Shown: positions 33,453 through 42,380, counted from the first letter of the stretch. The stretch: DNA of 64,000 bases from JAAXGX01 sp965221595 (GCA_965221595.1 OZ244900.1:310001-374000); one strand, 5' to 3'. Program-made: numbers and translations. Notes: generated by a model not told the origin, from the sequence alone.

Positions 33453-35909
33453 TCAGTGCACGCGTTCGGCGAGGCTCCGCAGCGTCCCTGCCAGGGCGCC
33501 CAGCCGTTGGCGGCCGCGGCCGGCGGCCTGCGCCGCGGCCCCTTCCAGCTCGGCTGCGGCGGCCTCCAGTGCCGTCCCGACCGCCGCATCGCGGCCGGAT
33601 CCGAGCGCGTCGACGCGCTCGAGCAGGTTAGATACGGCCGTCACGCGCGCGGCGTCCAGCACGTCGCCTCGCGCGAGCTGATCGAGATACGCGCGCGCGA
33701 CGACGGGCCGCGCCGGCCACTCGCTGCGCCGCTGCTGCTGCGCGTTGAAGGCGGCCGGGGTGACCGCGGCCGCCGACGCGATCTCGTTCCCGGTCAGGTG
33801 TTCGCTGGGCAGCAGCTCCAGCACGTCGAGACCGCGCGCGATCTCCGTGCCGTAGATGTAGCCCCGGTACCAGTACGCCGACCAGAACCCGCCCATGGCG
33901 AACCGCTCGGTGTCGATCGGGCCGCGGTCGAAGAACGCGATCTCCACCGGATTCGCCGAGTCCGTGAAGTCGAAGACCGAGACGCCGCCCTGGTACCAGG
34001 CCTGCACCATGATGTCGCGGCCGGGCACCGGGACCAGCGAGCCGTTGTGCGCCACGCAGTTCTCGTGCTCGGTCTGCGGAGCCGGCAGCTTGTAGTAGCT
34101 GCGGAACTGCAGCTCGCCGTCGACGATGTCGAAGATCGCGTTGGCGCCCCACTCGCGGGGGTCGGAAGCGCGGCAGCGCGGACGCCCGCCGCCGCCCCAC
34201 TCGTCGGTGAAGATCACCTTCGTGCCGTCGTGGTTGAACGTGGCCGAGTGCCAGTAGGCGAAACCGGGGTCGACGACCTCGTCGATGCGGACCGGATGCA
34301 CCGGGTCCGAGATGTCCAGCAGGATGCCGTTACCGGAGCACGCGCCCGCGGCGAGGCCGATCGCGGGGAAGGCCGTGATGTCGTGACAGCGGTTCGACTC
34401 GGCGGTGCGCTGGGTGCCCGGCCCGTGGTCGCCGCCCCGCCAGAGACCCGCCAGCGCGCCGCTGTCCGGATCGCGGAACACGGCCGGCCGGCTGACGACG
34501 CGCGCGTCTGCGGGGCTCGCCAACGGAATCCGGATGACGTCGATACGGAAGAGCGCGGTATCCGGATTCTCGCCGGGCGGCTCATCCGAGCAGCCCGCCA
34601 GCTCGTCCCCGGAGCGGACGGGCGCCGTGCCGGAGCCGTAGACGTAGAGGTTGCCCGCCGCGTCGGGGTCGGTCACCACCGTGTGTGTGTGCGAGCCGCG
34701 GCACGTCTGGACGGCGGCGACCTGCCGCGGCCTTCGCAGATCGCTGATGTCGAAGATCCGGATGCCGCGGAAGCGCTCCGCGCTAACGGGTTCGGCGACC
34801 CCCTGCAGCCCACAGTCGAGGCGCCCCCGCGTCTGTTCGACCGACATGATCAGCAGGTTCGCGACCACCGACACATCGCCCTGGCCGCCAGGACAGACGA
34901 CCGAGCCGATGAGCCGAGGCGCCACCGGGGTCTCGATGCCATAGGTGTTGAATCCGTGATAGCTGCCGACGAACAGCCGCTCGCCGGCGAACGCCAGATC
35001 CGTATTCCCGAAGCTGAGCAGACCGCGCCGCCGCGGGTCTTCCTCCTCCCCCTCCCCCGCGTCCTGCTCCGCCGCCTGCTCGGGTACGGCCGGCCCGGTC
35101 CCGCGTTCCGGGCGGGACTCCGGCGGCACGCGTCTGGCCGCCGGCCGGTGGGGATCGAAGAAACCCGGGGGCTTCGTGCGCGTCGCCACCAGCGCCATGT
35201 TCCAGGCCGCCTGCCCAGCGTCGTCGAAACCCGCCGCAAGGCCCACCCGCGGGTCGGGCGACAGCCCGGCCAGCATCGCGTCCATGCGATCGATCTCCGC
35301 CGTCTGATCGGACGTGACGTCGGACGTGAACGCGAAGAGCTGCGAGTCCTGCGCCGCCCCGCGCTGGTCGAGCAGGTCCTCGACCATCGTGACGGCACCC
35401 CGGTGGTGTTCGATCATGCGCTCGAGGAAGAGTCGGTCGAAGGCGCTTCCGGTCGCCGCCGCGAGCTCCGCCATCTGGTCCGGGGTCAGCATGCCCGGCA
35501 TGGGCTCCCAGCCGGCGGCGTGGTGTGCGTCGACTGCCGTGACCGCCTGCCCACGCTCCTGCAGCCACGCCTGCATCATCTCGATCTCGTCCTCCTGCGA
35601 GAGCTCGATGCGCTGCGCCAGGCGCCGCATGTCGGCGCTGGCGGTCCGCTCGGCGACCAGGGCGGTCATCTCCAGGGCCTGCGCGTGGTGCGGGATCATC
35701 CCCTGCATGAACTTCACGTCGCCGTCCGTGAACCGGATGCCGGCCAGGTCGGCGGCCGCCGCGGCGGAGATCTCCCGGCTCGGCTCGCCGGGTGCTCCAG
35801 GCTGCACGATGGGCGGCTGCGCGCGGCCGACCGCCGGCGTCAACCACAGGAACGCACCGGCCACCCCGGTCATGACGAGCGCCGCCGGTCGGGTGTATTC
35901 GAAATGCAT
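33453..35909 (-). CDS. DUF305 domain fused to LVIVD-repeat beta-propeller, secreted
   Basis: 818 aa from the ATG at 35909 (GGAGAG 4 bases upstream), with a signal peptide (about 1-31). Residues about 45-210 are a DUF305 module with both His-rich helices: FMQGMIPHHAQALEMT and FLERMIEHHRGAVTMVEDLL. From about 300 on, LVIVD-type repeats form a propeller (RIFDISDLRRPRQVAAVQTC, VHPVRIDEVVDPGF, VSVFDFTDSANPVEIAFFDR). A C-terminal Ala-rich helical part ends the protein. DUF305 is a ferritin-like helical domain often found near copper genes, and LVIVD repeats occur in secreted proteins of unknown role. I do not recall this fusion being described. It lies in an operon with the CMD protein upstream. 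Confidence 0.82.
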   Translation of the reverse strand: MHFEYTRPAALVMTGVAGAFLWLTPAVGRAQPPIVQPGAPGEPSREISAAAAADLAGIRFTDGDVKFMQGMIPHHAQALEMTALVAERTASADMRRLAQRIELSQEDEIEMMQAWLQERGQAVTAVDAHHAAGWEPMPGMLTPDQMAELAAATGSAFDRLFLERMIEHHRGAVTMVEDLLDQRGAAQDSQLFAFTSDVTSDQTAEIDRMDAMLAGLSPDPRVGLAAGFDDAGQAAWNMALVATRTKPPGFFDPHRPAARRVPPESRPERGTGPAVPEQAAEQDAGEGEEEDPRRRGLLSFGNTDLAFAGERLFVGSYHGFNTYGIETPVAPRLIGSVVCPGGQGDVSVVANLLIMSVEQTRGRLDCGLQGVAEPVSAERFRGIRIFDISDLRRPRQVAAVQTCRGSHTHTVVTDPDAAGNLYVYGSGTAPVRSGDELAGCSDEPPGENPDTALFRIDVIRIPLASPADARVVSRPAVFRDPDSGALAGLWRGGDHGPGTQRTAESNRCHDITAFPAIGLAAGACSGNGILLDISDPVHPVRIDEVVDPGFAYWHSATFNHDGTKVIFTDEWGGGGRPRCRASDPREWGANAIFDIVDGELQFRSYYKLPAPQTEHENCVAHNGSLVPVPGRDIMVQAWYQGGVSVFDFTDSANPVEIAFFDRGPIDTERFAMGGFWSAYWYRGYIYGTEIARGLDVLELLPSEHLTGNEIASAAAVTPAAFNAQQQRRSEWPARPVVARAYLDQLARGDVLDAARVTAVSNLLERVDALGSGRDAAVGTALEAAAAELEGAAAQAAGRGRQRLGALAGTLRSLAERVH

Positions 35910-35982
35910 GAAACTCTCCGCGAAGCCGTTCCCGAGCCGCCGGGAGTCCGCGCCGTTCCGCGGCGCGGACTCCCGGACCAAC

Positions 35983-36603
35983 TCACTGCCCGCCGTCGTC
36001 CGGGAGTCCCTCGAAGCCCTCCGGAAGCTGGGCGCCCAGTGAGTTCTGGAACATCGAGAGCTGCGTGTAGTTGCCGACGATCAGCACGACCTCGACGAGC
36101 TGGGCTTCCGTATAGCGCTCGGCCAGCGTATCCCACGTCGCGTGGGATACGAACCGCCTCGCCTGCAGGTCGTCCGCCGCCTGCAGCAGGGCGCGGTCGA
36201 AGTCGCTCCAGCCGTCGGCGTCCGGACCCTCGGTGACGCGCGCGATCTCTTCCGGCGACAGCCCGGCCTCCTGGCCGATGACGTCGTGGCGCCCCCAGAT
36301 GTAGTCGCCGCGCGACAGCCAGGCGGTGCGCAGGATGATCAGTTCCCGGTCGCGGGTCGGGATGGTGGCGTTACGGACGAAGTACCCCGTGTAGTCCCAG
36401 TACCGGCGGCACATCTCGGTGTCGTCGGGACAGAGCTCCCGCATGGGGGCGTCCGAGGCATCCGCGGGCAGCGCGACGCGGGGGCCGTCGAGCTGGTCGA
36501 AGGGCGCCACGCGGGCCGCCTCCTGTGCCTCCGCAGCGGCCGCTGCCGCCATGAACGCGCCGCCAATCAGTATCCCGCCGACCGCCGGGCCCATTCTCCG
36601 CAT
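35983..36603 (-). CDS. secreted carboxymuconolactone decarboxylase-family protein
   Basis: 206 aa with GGGAGG 6 bases before the ATG and a signal peptide (about 1-27, ending AEAQEA). The CMD/AhpD-like helical core is visible from about residue 60: VRNATIPTRDRELIILRTAW, DYIWGRHDVIGQEAGLS and then LVEVVLIVGNYTQLSMFQNS. The AhpD active-site Cys pair (CxxC) is absent, so peroxiredoxin-reductase activity is unlikely. The exported form is unusual, because most family members are cytosolic. Likely first gene of the operon with the DUF305-LVIVD gene, 73 bases away. Confidence 0.82.
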   Translation of the reverse strand: MRRMGPAVGGILIGGAFMAAAAAAEAQEAARVAPFDQLDGPRVALPADASDAPMRELCPDDTEMCRRYWDYTGYFVRNATIPTRDRELIILRTAWLSRGDYIWGRHDVIGQEAGLSPEEIARVTEGPDADGWSDFDRALLQAADDLQARRFVSHATWDTLAERYTEAQLVEVVLIVGNYTQLSMFQNSLGAQLPEGFEGLPDDGGQ

Positions 36604-36749
36604 CGGAAACCTCCCTGCCGGCAGCAGCGCTTCATTGCGACGCCGGCCACCCTACCGTAGCATCACCGCGTGGTGTTGCGTCCCGCCAGTGGCATAATCC
36701 GTGGCGGCGCGCCCGACGCGCAAGCGCCCGACGGGCAAGAGGAGGAATC

Positions 36750-37787
36750 ATGAAGCTGCGCATGTTTCTGGTATCAGCGGCGGCCGCGGCCGGCCTGCTC
36801 GTGCTGCCCGCCGCGGCGGCGGCGCAGTGCGACCCGGACGGCGACGTGCAGTTCGTCTGCGGTCCGGGCAACCCCGAGGACCTCGCGGCGGTGCCGGAAT
36901 CGCCATGGATCATCGTGTCGAGCATGGCCGCGGACGGCGGGCTGTACGCGACCGATGCGCGCGATCATGCCTCTCGTCCGATCTTTCCCCTCGAAACCTC
37001 GACACCACGCCACGACACGGCCACCTACGGCGCGTGCCCGGGCCCCGTTGCCGGCGGCTTCGAGCCTCACGGCCTTGGACTGCGGCGCGGCGCCGACGCG
37101 GTGCACACCCTGTACGTGGTCCGGCACGGCGACCGCGAGGCGATCGAGGTCTTCGAGGTCGACGCCCGCGGCGCGGCGCCGGCGGTCACCTGGGTCGGCT
37201 GCGCCATCGCCCCGGAGGGCGTCCGCCTGAACTCGGTGGCCGCACTGCCCGGCGGCGGCTTCGTCGCCACGCACTTCCGGCCCGACGCGGGCGAGCTCTG
37301 GGAATGGCAGCCCGGCGCCGGCTGGAGCCAGGTTCCGGGCAGCGCGACGGTCGGCCCCAACGGGATCGAGGCGTCCGCCGACGGCCGCTGGCTCTACATC
37401 GGCGGCTGGGGTACCCAGTCGCTCATCCGCCTCTCGCGCGGCCGGACGCCGATCGAGACCGACTCGGTAGGCGTCGGCTTCCACATCGACAACGTCCACT
37501 GGGCGCCCGACGGATCGCTGCTCGCCGCGGGTCATGCCGGCAGCGGGCCGGACTCGATCTTCGCCTGCCTCCGCCAGGGCGACTGCGACGGGATCACCTC
37601 GCGCGTGGCGCGGGTCGACCCGAACAGTCTCGTCGCGGAGGAGGTCGTGAACTACCCGTCGAACGACCTGCTGATTCTCGGCACCGTCGGTATCGAGGTG
37701 GGCGACGAGCTCTGGGTGGGCGGCATCGGCGGCGGCCGGCGCATCGGGCGGTTCCCCGCCGCGCCGCGCCAGGAATCTGCGCGGTAG
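36750..37787 (+). CDS. secreted SMP-30/paraoxonase-like beta-propeller protein
   Basis: 345 aa, with AGAGGAGG before the ATG at 36750 and a signal peptide (about 1-26, AAAAAQ). Repeated propeller strands include GNPEDLAAVPESPWIIVSSM, FEPHGLGLRRG, LNSVAALPGGGFVATHF, GPNGIEASADGRWLYIGGW and IDNVHWAPDGSLLAAGHAG. The spacing of conserved Glu (PEDL), Asn (LNSV, GPNG, IDNV) and Asp residues is that of the calcium-binding active site in SMP-30/arylesterase propellers. It may hydrolyse a lactone or ester. The substrate is unknown. Monocistronic, convergent with the PPK2 gene. Confidence 0.72.
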   Translation: MKLRMFLVSAAAAAGLLVLPAAAAAQCDPDGDVQFVCGPGNPEDLAAVPESPWIIVSSMAADGGLYATDARDHASRPIFPLETSTPRHDTATYGACPGPVAGGFEPHGLGLRRGADAVHTLYVVRHGDREAIEVFEVDARGAAPAVTWVGCAIAPEGVRLNSVAALPGGGFVATHFRPDAGELWEWQPGAGWSQVPGSATVGPNGIEASADGRWLYIGGWGTQSLIRLSRGRTPIETDSVGVGFHIDNVHWAPDGSLLAAGHAGSGPDSIFACLRQGDCDGITSRVARVDPNSLVAEEVVNYPSNDLLILGTVGIEVGDELWVGGIGGGRRIGRFPAAPRQESAR

Positions 37788-37792
37788 CACCC

Positions 37793-37821
37793 TGCAGACT
37801 CCGCACGGCGCGCACGGCGCG
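37793..37821 (-). repeat. intergenic repeat R2, inverted copy
   Basis: The reverse complement matches 32821-32849 at 27 of 29 positions. It fills most of the 47-base gap between the convergent propeller and PPK2 genes, so it may act in both 3' ends. Confidence 0.6.
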
Positions 37822-37834
37822 GGGCGGAATGAAG

Positions 37835-38737
37835 CTAGGAGTCGGCGCCGGAGGCATCGGCGCCGGTGACGATCAGCGGATCGGGTCGTCCCACGCCGCC
37901 GGCGTCCTTGTCCGGGTAGGGCAGGACCGCAAGGAAGTGCTTCAGGCAGTTGAGGCGGGCGCGTTTCTTGTCGTCAGCCTTGATGATCGTCCAGGGCGCG
38001 TCGGCGGTGTCGGTATGGAAGAACATCGCTTCCTGGGCCGCCGTGTAGTCGTCCCACTTGTCCAGCGACTGCCGGTCGATCGCCGACAACTTCCACCGCT
38101 TCAGGACGTCCTGCTCGCGCGCCTCGAAGCGGCGTTTCTGTTCCTCGCGACTGACCGAGAACCAGTACTTGAACAGCCTGATCCCGCTGCGCACCAGCAT
38201 GCGCTCCAGCTCGGGGGTCTGGCGCATGAACTCCAGGTATTCCCCGGGACTGCAGAACCCCATCACTCGCTCGACGCCGGCGCGGTTGTACCACGAGCGG
38301 TCGAAGAGGACGATCTCGCCGCCGCGCGGCAGGTGGCGGATGTAGCGCTGGAAGAACCACTCGGTCCGCTCGGCTTCGGTCGGCTTGTCGAGCGCCACGA
38401 CGCGCGCGCCCCGCGGGTTGAGATGCTCGGTGAAGCGCTTGATGGTGCCGCCCTTGCCGGCCGCATCCCGGCCCTCGAACAGGACGACGATCTTGCCCCC
38501 CGTCGCCTTCACCCAGTCCTGGACCTTCAGCAGCTCCACCTGGAGTCGGGCCTTTTCGCGCTCGTAGGGCTTGCGGCCGAGTTTCCGTCGGTAGGGGTAC
38601 TCGCCTGCCTCGAACAGGCGGCGGACCGCGTCGCGCTCTCGTCGTGACGCTTCGGCAGTGCCCGTTTCGCGCGCGACCTCGACCACGACGGTGCCTTCCG
38701 TCGCCGTCGGCCCGACGTTGTCTTCCCTGTTCGCCAA
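37835..38737 (-). CDS. ppk2: polyphosphate kinase 2 (PPK2 family)
   Basis: 300 aa if started at the TTG at 38737, which has AGAGGA 4-5 bases upstream. A frame open to 38833 would run into the next gene and is rejected. The Walker A motif is GRDAAGKGGTIKRF, the lid region is RGARVVALDKPTEAE, and Walker B is IVLFDRSWYNRAGVERVMGF, followed by KYWFSVSREEQKRRF. It phosphorylates GDP/ADP using polyphosphate (or the reverse), in the cytosol. The length fits single-domain class I PPK2. It is followed on the same strand by nothing and lies 50 bases downstream of the ABC permease gene. Confidence 0.9.
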   Translation of the reverse strand: MANREDNVGPTATEGTVVVEVARETGTAEASRRERDAVRRLFEAGEYPYRRKLGRKPYEREKARLQVELLKVQDWVKATGGKIVVLFEGRDAAGKGGTIKRFTEHLNPRGARVVALDKPTEAERTEWFFQRYIRHLPRGGEIVLFDRSWYNRAGVERVMGFCSPGEYLEFMRQTPELERMLVRSGIRLFKYWFSVSREEQKRRFEAREQDVLKRWKLSAIDRQSLDKWDDYTAAQEAMFFHTDTADAPWTIIKADDKKRARLNCLKHFLAVLPYPDKDAGGVGRPDPLIVTGADASGADS

Positions 38738-38786
38738 TCGGTCCTCTGCTCCGCGACTCCGTGACGTTACCACTTGCGGCGTCCAG

Positions 38787-39839
38787 CTATCGCCAGCGGA
38801 AGATCTTGAGCGCCACGGCGAAGCTCGCGCCACCCCAGGCCGCGAGGATGAGCAGTTCCGGACCGGTCGCGAGCAGCCCGTCGCCGTCGAGCATCACGCC
38901 TCGCAGCGCATCGTTGAGGGCGGTCAGCGGCAGAGCCTGGATGAACGGCTGCAGCGGATCGGGGAAGTTCGACGCGGCGAAGAAGACGCCCGAGCAGACC
39001 CACATCGGCGCCATGACGACGTTCATGATGCCGGAGACGCCCTCGATTGTCTGCGCGCGGCTCGCCGTGAGCAGGCCGATGCCGCCGAAGCTCATCGCCC
39101 CGAGCAGCGACACGGCTGCCAGGCTGGTCAGCGAGCCCTCGATCGGCACGCCGAACAGGAGACGGGCGAAGCCGACCAGCGCCACCACCTCGAGCGCGAG
39201 CAGCACCAGGCGCGCCGCCACCAGGGCGGCCAGGTACTGGTGGCGCCGCATCGGCGTCGCGATGAGCCGCTTCAGCAGCTTGCGGCTGCGTTGCGCCACG
39301 AGCGTGAAGCCGATGCCCCACATGCCGGTACCCATGATGTTCATGCCGACCAGGCCGGGCATCAGCCAGTCGATGTAGCGGCTGCCGGGGGCGGTAATGG
39401 TCTCGCTGCGGCCCGTCCAGATGTCCCGGCGGCCGGCGGCACGCTGCAACAGGTCGTCCACGGTTCGCCGGGCCAGCGAACCCTCGGGCCGCGTGGGGTC
39501 GTAGCGATAGGTCGGCGGGTCGCCCGGCACGACGACGACGTGGACCAGCCCGTCGCGCAGCGCCGTGGGGGTGGTGCCGGGAGCGATGGTCACGAGCTCG
39601 ACGCTGTCGTGCGCGGACAGGGCAGTGACCAGTGCGGCCGCGCCAGTGCCCGGCTCGACGGCGACCGCTGTCGGCGCCTCGGGCCGGGAGCGGAAGGCAA
39701 TGCCCAGGACGACGGCCATCAGGAGCGGGAAGACGAAGACCCAGAAGATCATCTCCGGCTCGCGCAGCATGACCAGCAGGCGCGTGACCGTCATCTCGAC
39801 GAACGGATGACGCGGCGCGGCGGTCCGGATCTCAGTCAT
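38787..39839 (-). CDS. ABC-2 type exporter permease
   Basis: 350 aa from the ATG at 39839, which overlaps the stop of the ATPase gene by 8 bases (ATGACTGA), so translation is coupled. One N-terminal helix (about 25-45: PEMIFWVFVFPLLMAVVLGI) is followed by an extracytoplasmic domain of about 110 residues. Five further helices from about 160 on include WLMPGLVGMNIMGTGMWGIG and the terminal amphipathic and membrane segments. This is the ABC-2/linearmycin-resistance type. It exports an unknown lipid, drug or peptide with the adjacent ATPase. Confidence 0.88.
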   Translation of the reverse strand: MTEIRTAAPRHPFVEMTVTRLLVMLREPEMIFWVFVFPLLMAVVLGIAFRSRPEAPTAVAVEPGTGAAALVTALSAHDSVELVTIAPGTTPTALRDGLVHVVVVPGDPPTYRYDPTRPEGSLARRTVDDLLQRAAGRRDIWTGRSETITAPGSRYIDWLMPGLVGMNIMGTGMWGIGFTLVAQRSRKLLKRLIATPMRRHQYLAALVAARLVLLALEVVALVGFARLLFGVPIEGSLTSLAAVSLLGAMSFGGIGLLTASRAQTIEGVSGIMNVVMAPMWVCSGVFFAASNFPDPLQPFIQALPLTALNDALRGVMLDGDGLLATGPELLILAAWGGASFAVALKIFRWR

Positions 39840-40785
39840 CGCGGAGCCCATGTCCGGTCAGTGTCACGAACACGTCCTCGAGCGTAACGGTGCGCGTGGC
39901 CAGCGTCTCGATCTCCACGTCGGCGGCTGCGGCCATGTCCGCGAGTGCCGGCAGCGTGCGGTGCAGGGAACGCGCGGTGACTGTCCAGGCGCCCGGGGTG
40001 CCGCCCGCGCGCACCCGGTCGATGTCCGGCAGGTTGTCCAGCCGCTGCTGCATGTCCGTCGGCCCCGCGGCCGCGCCGCCCGCGAACGTAACGTCCACCA
40101 CGTGCGGCGCGCCAATCGACAGGACCAGCTCGTCGGGACTCCCCTGGGCGACGATCCGTCCCCGATCGACGATGGCGACCCGGTCGCACAGCGCATGCGC
40201 CTCGTCCATGTAGTGCGTGGTCAGCAGGAGGGTGCCGCCATCCGCGCGGTAGCGTTGCAGCACACCCCACAACTGCCGGCGCGACTGGGGGTCCAGGCCG
40301 GTGGTGGGCTCGTCGAGGAACAGCAGCTCCGGATCGCCGACCAGCGCGCAGGCGACCGCCAGGCGCTGCCGCTGGCCGCCCGACAACTTGCCGACCCAGC
40401 TTCCCCGCTTGCTGTCGAGCTCGAGCAGGCCGATCACGTCCTCGACCGACCGCCCGCGCGGATAGAACGAGCGGAACAGCCGCAGGGTCTCGAGGACCGA
40501 CAGCTTGTCGTCGAGCTGCGACTCCTGCAGGTGAATTCCCAGCCGTGCCCGCAGCGCGTTGTCGTCGCGGCCCCACGCGCGGCCCAGGACGCGCACCCGG
40601 CCCGCGTCGGGTGTGAGCAGTCCTTCGAGGATCTCGATGGTCGTCGTCTTGCCGGCGCCGTTGGGTCCCAGCAGCCCGAAGCACTCGCCGCGCGCCACTT
40701 CGAGATCGAGGCCCGCGACGGCCACCACGTCGCCGTAGCGCTTGACGACGCCGGCACAGGAGACGGCTGCCTCGGGCGGGGCCAT
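39832..40785 (-). CDS. ABC transporter ATP-binding protein
   Basis: 317 aa. Walker A is GPNGAGKTTTIE (about 40-51), the Q-loop is HLQESQLDDKLS, the signature is LSGGQRQRLAVACAL, Walker B is LLFLDEPTTGLDPQ, and the H-loop His is in LLLTTHYMDEAH. A C-terminal extension of about 90 residues (from about 225) is typical of the ABC-2 drug/polysaccharide exporter ATPases (CcmA/NodI type). It powers the coupled permease at 38787-39839. A DUF6069 membrane protein gene lies 27 bases upstream on the same strand and may belong to the operon. Confidence 0.92.
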   Translation of the reverse strand: MAPPEAAVSCAGVVKRYGDVVAVAGLDLEVARGECFGLLGPNGAGKTTTIEILEGLLTPDAGRVRVLGRAWGRDDNALRARLGIHLQESQLDDKLSVLETLRLFRSFYPRGRSVEDVIGLLELDSKRGSWVGKLSGGQRQRLAVACALVGDPELLFLDEPTTGLDPQSRRQLWGVLQRYRADGGTLLLTTHYMDEAHALCDRVAIVDRGRIVAQGSPDELVLSIGAPHVVDVTFAGGAAAGPTDMQQRLDNLPDIDRVRAGGTPGAWTVTARSLHRTLPALADMAAAADVEIETLATRTVTLEDVFVTLTGHGLRDD

Positions 40786-40812
40786 TCGCTTGCGAGTGGT
40801 CCCCGCTCGCCC

Positions 40813-41235
40813 TCAGGCAGTCCCGCCGAACCGCCCCGCCACGCCGCAGAGCACAATGGCCGCGGCCACCACGTGCTGCACCATGAGGGTGGTGACGGCG
40901 GCCAGCGTGGCGCCCGGAAACGCCGCGGCGCCGCTCTCGGTGAGCATCCAGAGGTCGGGGAGCAGTGAGACCAGCAGGGCGACGAGGACGATGCGCTGGA
41001 ACACCGGGACGGGACGCTCGGACCGGCGGTTGACTGCCACGGCGACCCCCAGCCCGGCGGCGACGCCGACGACGGTCCAGAACACGGTCGGAATCGCCAG
41101 CGCGAGGGGTTCGAACTCGGACGGAATGTCGAAGACCAGGAGCGCCGCCGCCCGCACGACGAGATTGGCCGCCACCGCCGCCAGGATCGTCCTGAGCCAC
41201 ACCCCCCGGCCCACCGCCAGTTGCTCCGCGCTCAT
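40813..41235 (-). CDS. DUF6069-like four-helix membrane protein
   Basis: 140 aa, with GGAGG 6 bases before the ATG. Four membrane helices are predictable: about 15-35, 45-66, 78-97 and 108-132. Short loops and the motif LLVSLLPDLWMLT in helix 3 recall DUF6069 proteins of Actinobacteria and others, which have no known function. As the first gene of the unit with the ABC ATPase and permease it may be an accessory, but this is only position-based. Confidence 0.65.
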   Translation of the reverse strand: MSAEQLAVGRGVWLRTILAAVAANLVVRAAALLVFDIPSEFEPLALAIPTVFWTVVGVAAGLGVAVAVNRRSERPVPVFQRIVLVALLVSLLPDLWMLTESGAAAFPGATLAAVTTLMVQHVVAAAIVLCGVAGRFGGTA

Positions 41236-41373
41236 GAGGTACCTCCGCTGCCTGCGGGGGGACTGGTCGACCGTCCCCTGCCCATGGAGGGTATCATCTT
41301 CGGCGCCGGCCGACTGCCCGTGATCTTCTCCGGTGCGGCAATTGGCGCCTACCGCTCAGCCTGACCTGACCAG

Positions 41374-41640
41374 CTAGCGCTGCCGGATGACGATGCGCGC
41401 CAGGCCGCGCGGGTCGGGCGGGAGCTCGTCGTCGCCCTCCAGCATTCCGCCCACCGCCAGCATGTAGGCGATGGTGTCGACGTACTCCTGGTCGGTCAGC
41501 GAGCCCGGGTTGTCCTCGGGCATCGTCTGCCGCATGTACGCGAAGAGCGTGGCCAGCGCGCGACCGTCCCATTCGCTCAGGAACCGCGCCCGCACCAGCG
41601 GAGGCGCGGACCGCAGCCGCCGCCGGCACCCATGCAGCCA
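41374..41640 (-). pseudogene. cytochrome c remnant lacking the haem-binding CxxCH
   Basis: A minus-strand frame encodes APPLVRARFLSEWDGRALAT, then LFAYMRQTMPEDNPGSLTDQ and EYVDTIAYMLAVGGM, the C-terminal two thirds of a class I cytochrome c (APPL-G-RFL-W, the haem Met in RQTMP, YVDTIAYML). Upstream, where CxxCHG should lie, the frame reads HGCRRRLRS and then meets a stop near 41642. The haem attachment site is gone. The break lies within 20 bases of the VapC stop, so the toxin-antitoxin segment seems to have replaced the 5' half. Not expected to be functional. Confidence 0.7.
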
Positions 41641-41657
41641 AGGTCACGACCGGGAGT

Positions 41658-42086
41658 TCACAACCGCAGCAGGATCACCTGGTCGGAATGTTCCGCGAGT
41701 GCGGCGATCCCGGCGTCGAACGTGACGAGTCGGCCGCCGTGACGGATCGCCAACGCCAGCAGATGCCCGTCGGTAACCTGCCGGTAGCCGCTCAGCTTCT
41801 CGAACGCCACCTCTGGTGCCCGTACGAGGTCGAGGTCGTCCGGCCAGAACTCGTGCCCGGTGAGGTCCGTGATGGCGCGCAACACTGCGGCCGCCTCGCC
41901 CGGCGACCGGGCGTCGGCAAGTATGCGCCTGTTCGACGAGACCCGGATGAACCCCGCCTGCGTCACCGGGGCGGTCGCCCATGCCGCGGGCGTGTGATCG
42001 GAGAACCAGCGAACGGCGCCGTGGTGATGCACATGCGTGGGCCAGGCAAGTGCCACCAGCACGTTGACGTCCAGCAACGGCGTCAC
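41658..42086 (-). CDS. vapC: VapC-family PIN-domain ribonuclease toxin
   Basis: 142 aa from a GTG that overlaps the antitoxin stop by 4 bases (GTGA). The PIN fold shows the first acidic residue in LLDVNVLVALAWP (Asp6), a middle acidic helix, and QVTDGHLLALAIRHGGRLVT with Asp near 105, followed by the FDAGI Asp. These are the Mg2+ ligands. Such toxins cleave tRNA or rRNA and stop growth when the labile antitoxin is lost. All catalytic residues are present, so it is likely active. Confidence 0.88.
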   Translation of the reverse strand: MTPLLDVNVLVALAWPTHVHHHGAVRWFSDHTPAAWATAPVTQAGFIRVSSNRRILADARSPGEAAAVLRAITDLTGHEFWPDDLDLVRAPEVAFEKLSGYRQVTDGHLLALAIRHGGRLVTFDAGIAALAEHSDQVILLRL

Positions 42087-42304
42087 GCGTCCTCGTTGGC
42101 GGCCCGCACCATTTCCGGCGTGATGGGAGGACTGTCGCGGTCGACGACAAAACCAGGAACCGGGCGCTCCACGGCGACGGCGCGAGGCCGACTGCCGCGC
42201 CGCGCCAGCTCCGACAAGGCGGCGCCCAGTGAGACTCCCTGTTCCTGCGCGAGGGCTCGCGCGCTGGCCAGGACATCGTCATCCACGTTCAACGTCGTTC
42301 GCAT
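42083..42304 (-). CDS. vapB: VapB-type ribbon-helix-helix antitoxin
   Basis: 73 aa. The N-terminal RRTTLNVDDDVLASARALAQ-type strand and helices (MRTTLNVDDD, VLASARALAQEQGVSLGAAL) form a ribbon-helix-helix DNA-binding domain. A flexible acidic C-terminal tail (PGFVVDRDSPPITPEMVRAA) would block the toxin. It precedes vapC with a 4-base overlap, the standard module order, and usually represses its own promoter. The module sits between a broken cytochrome c and tRNA-Ser. Confidence 0.85.
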   Translation of the reverse strand: MRTTLNVDDDVLASARALAQEQGVSLGAALSELARRGSRPRAVAVERPVPGFVVDRDSPPITPEMVRAANEDA

Positions 42305-42380
42305 CGAAGCACTACTGTATCACGACATCATCCGTTGCAAACACCTGGCTCCTTGGCTCGAATCGCTTACAGAAAAGGGG

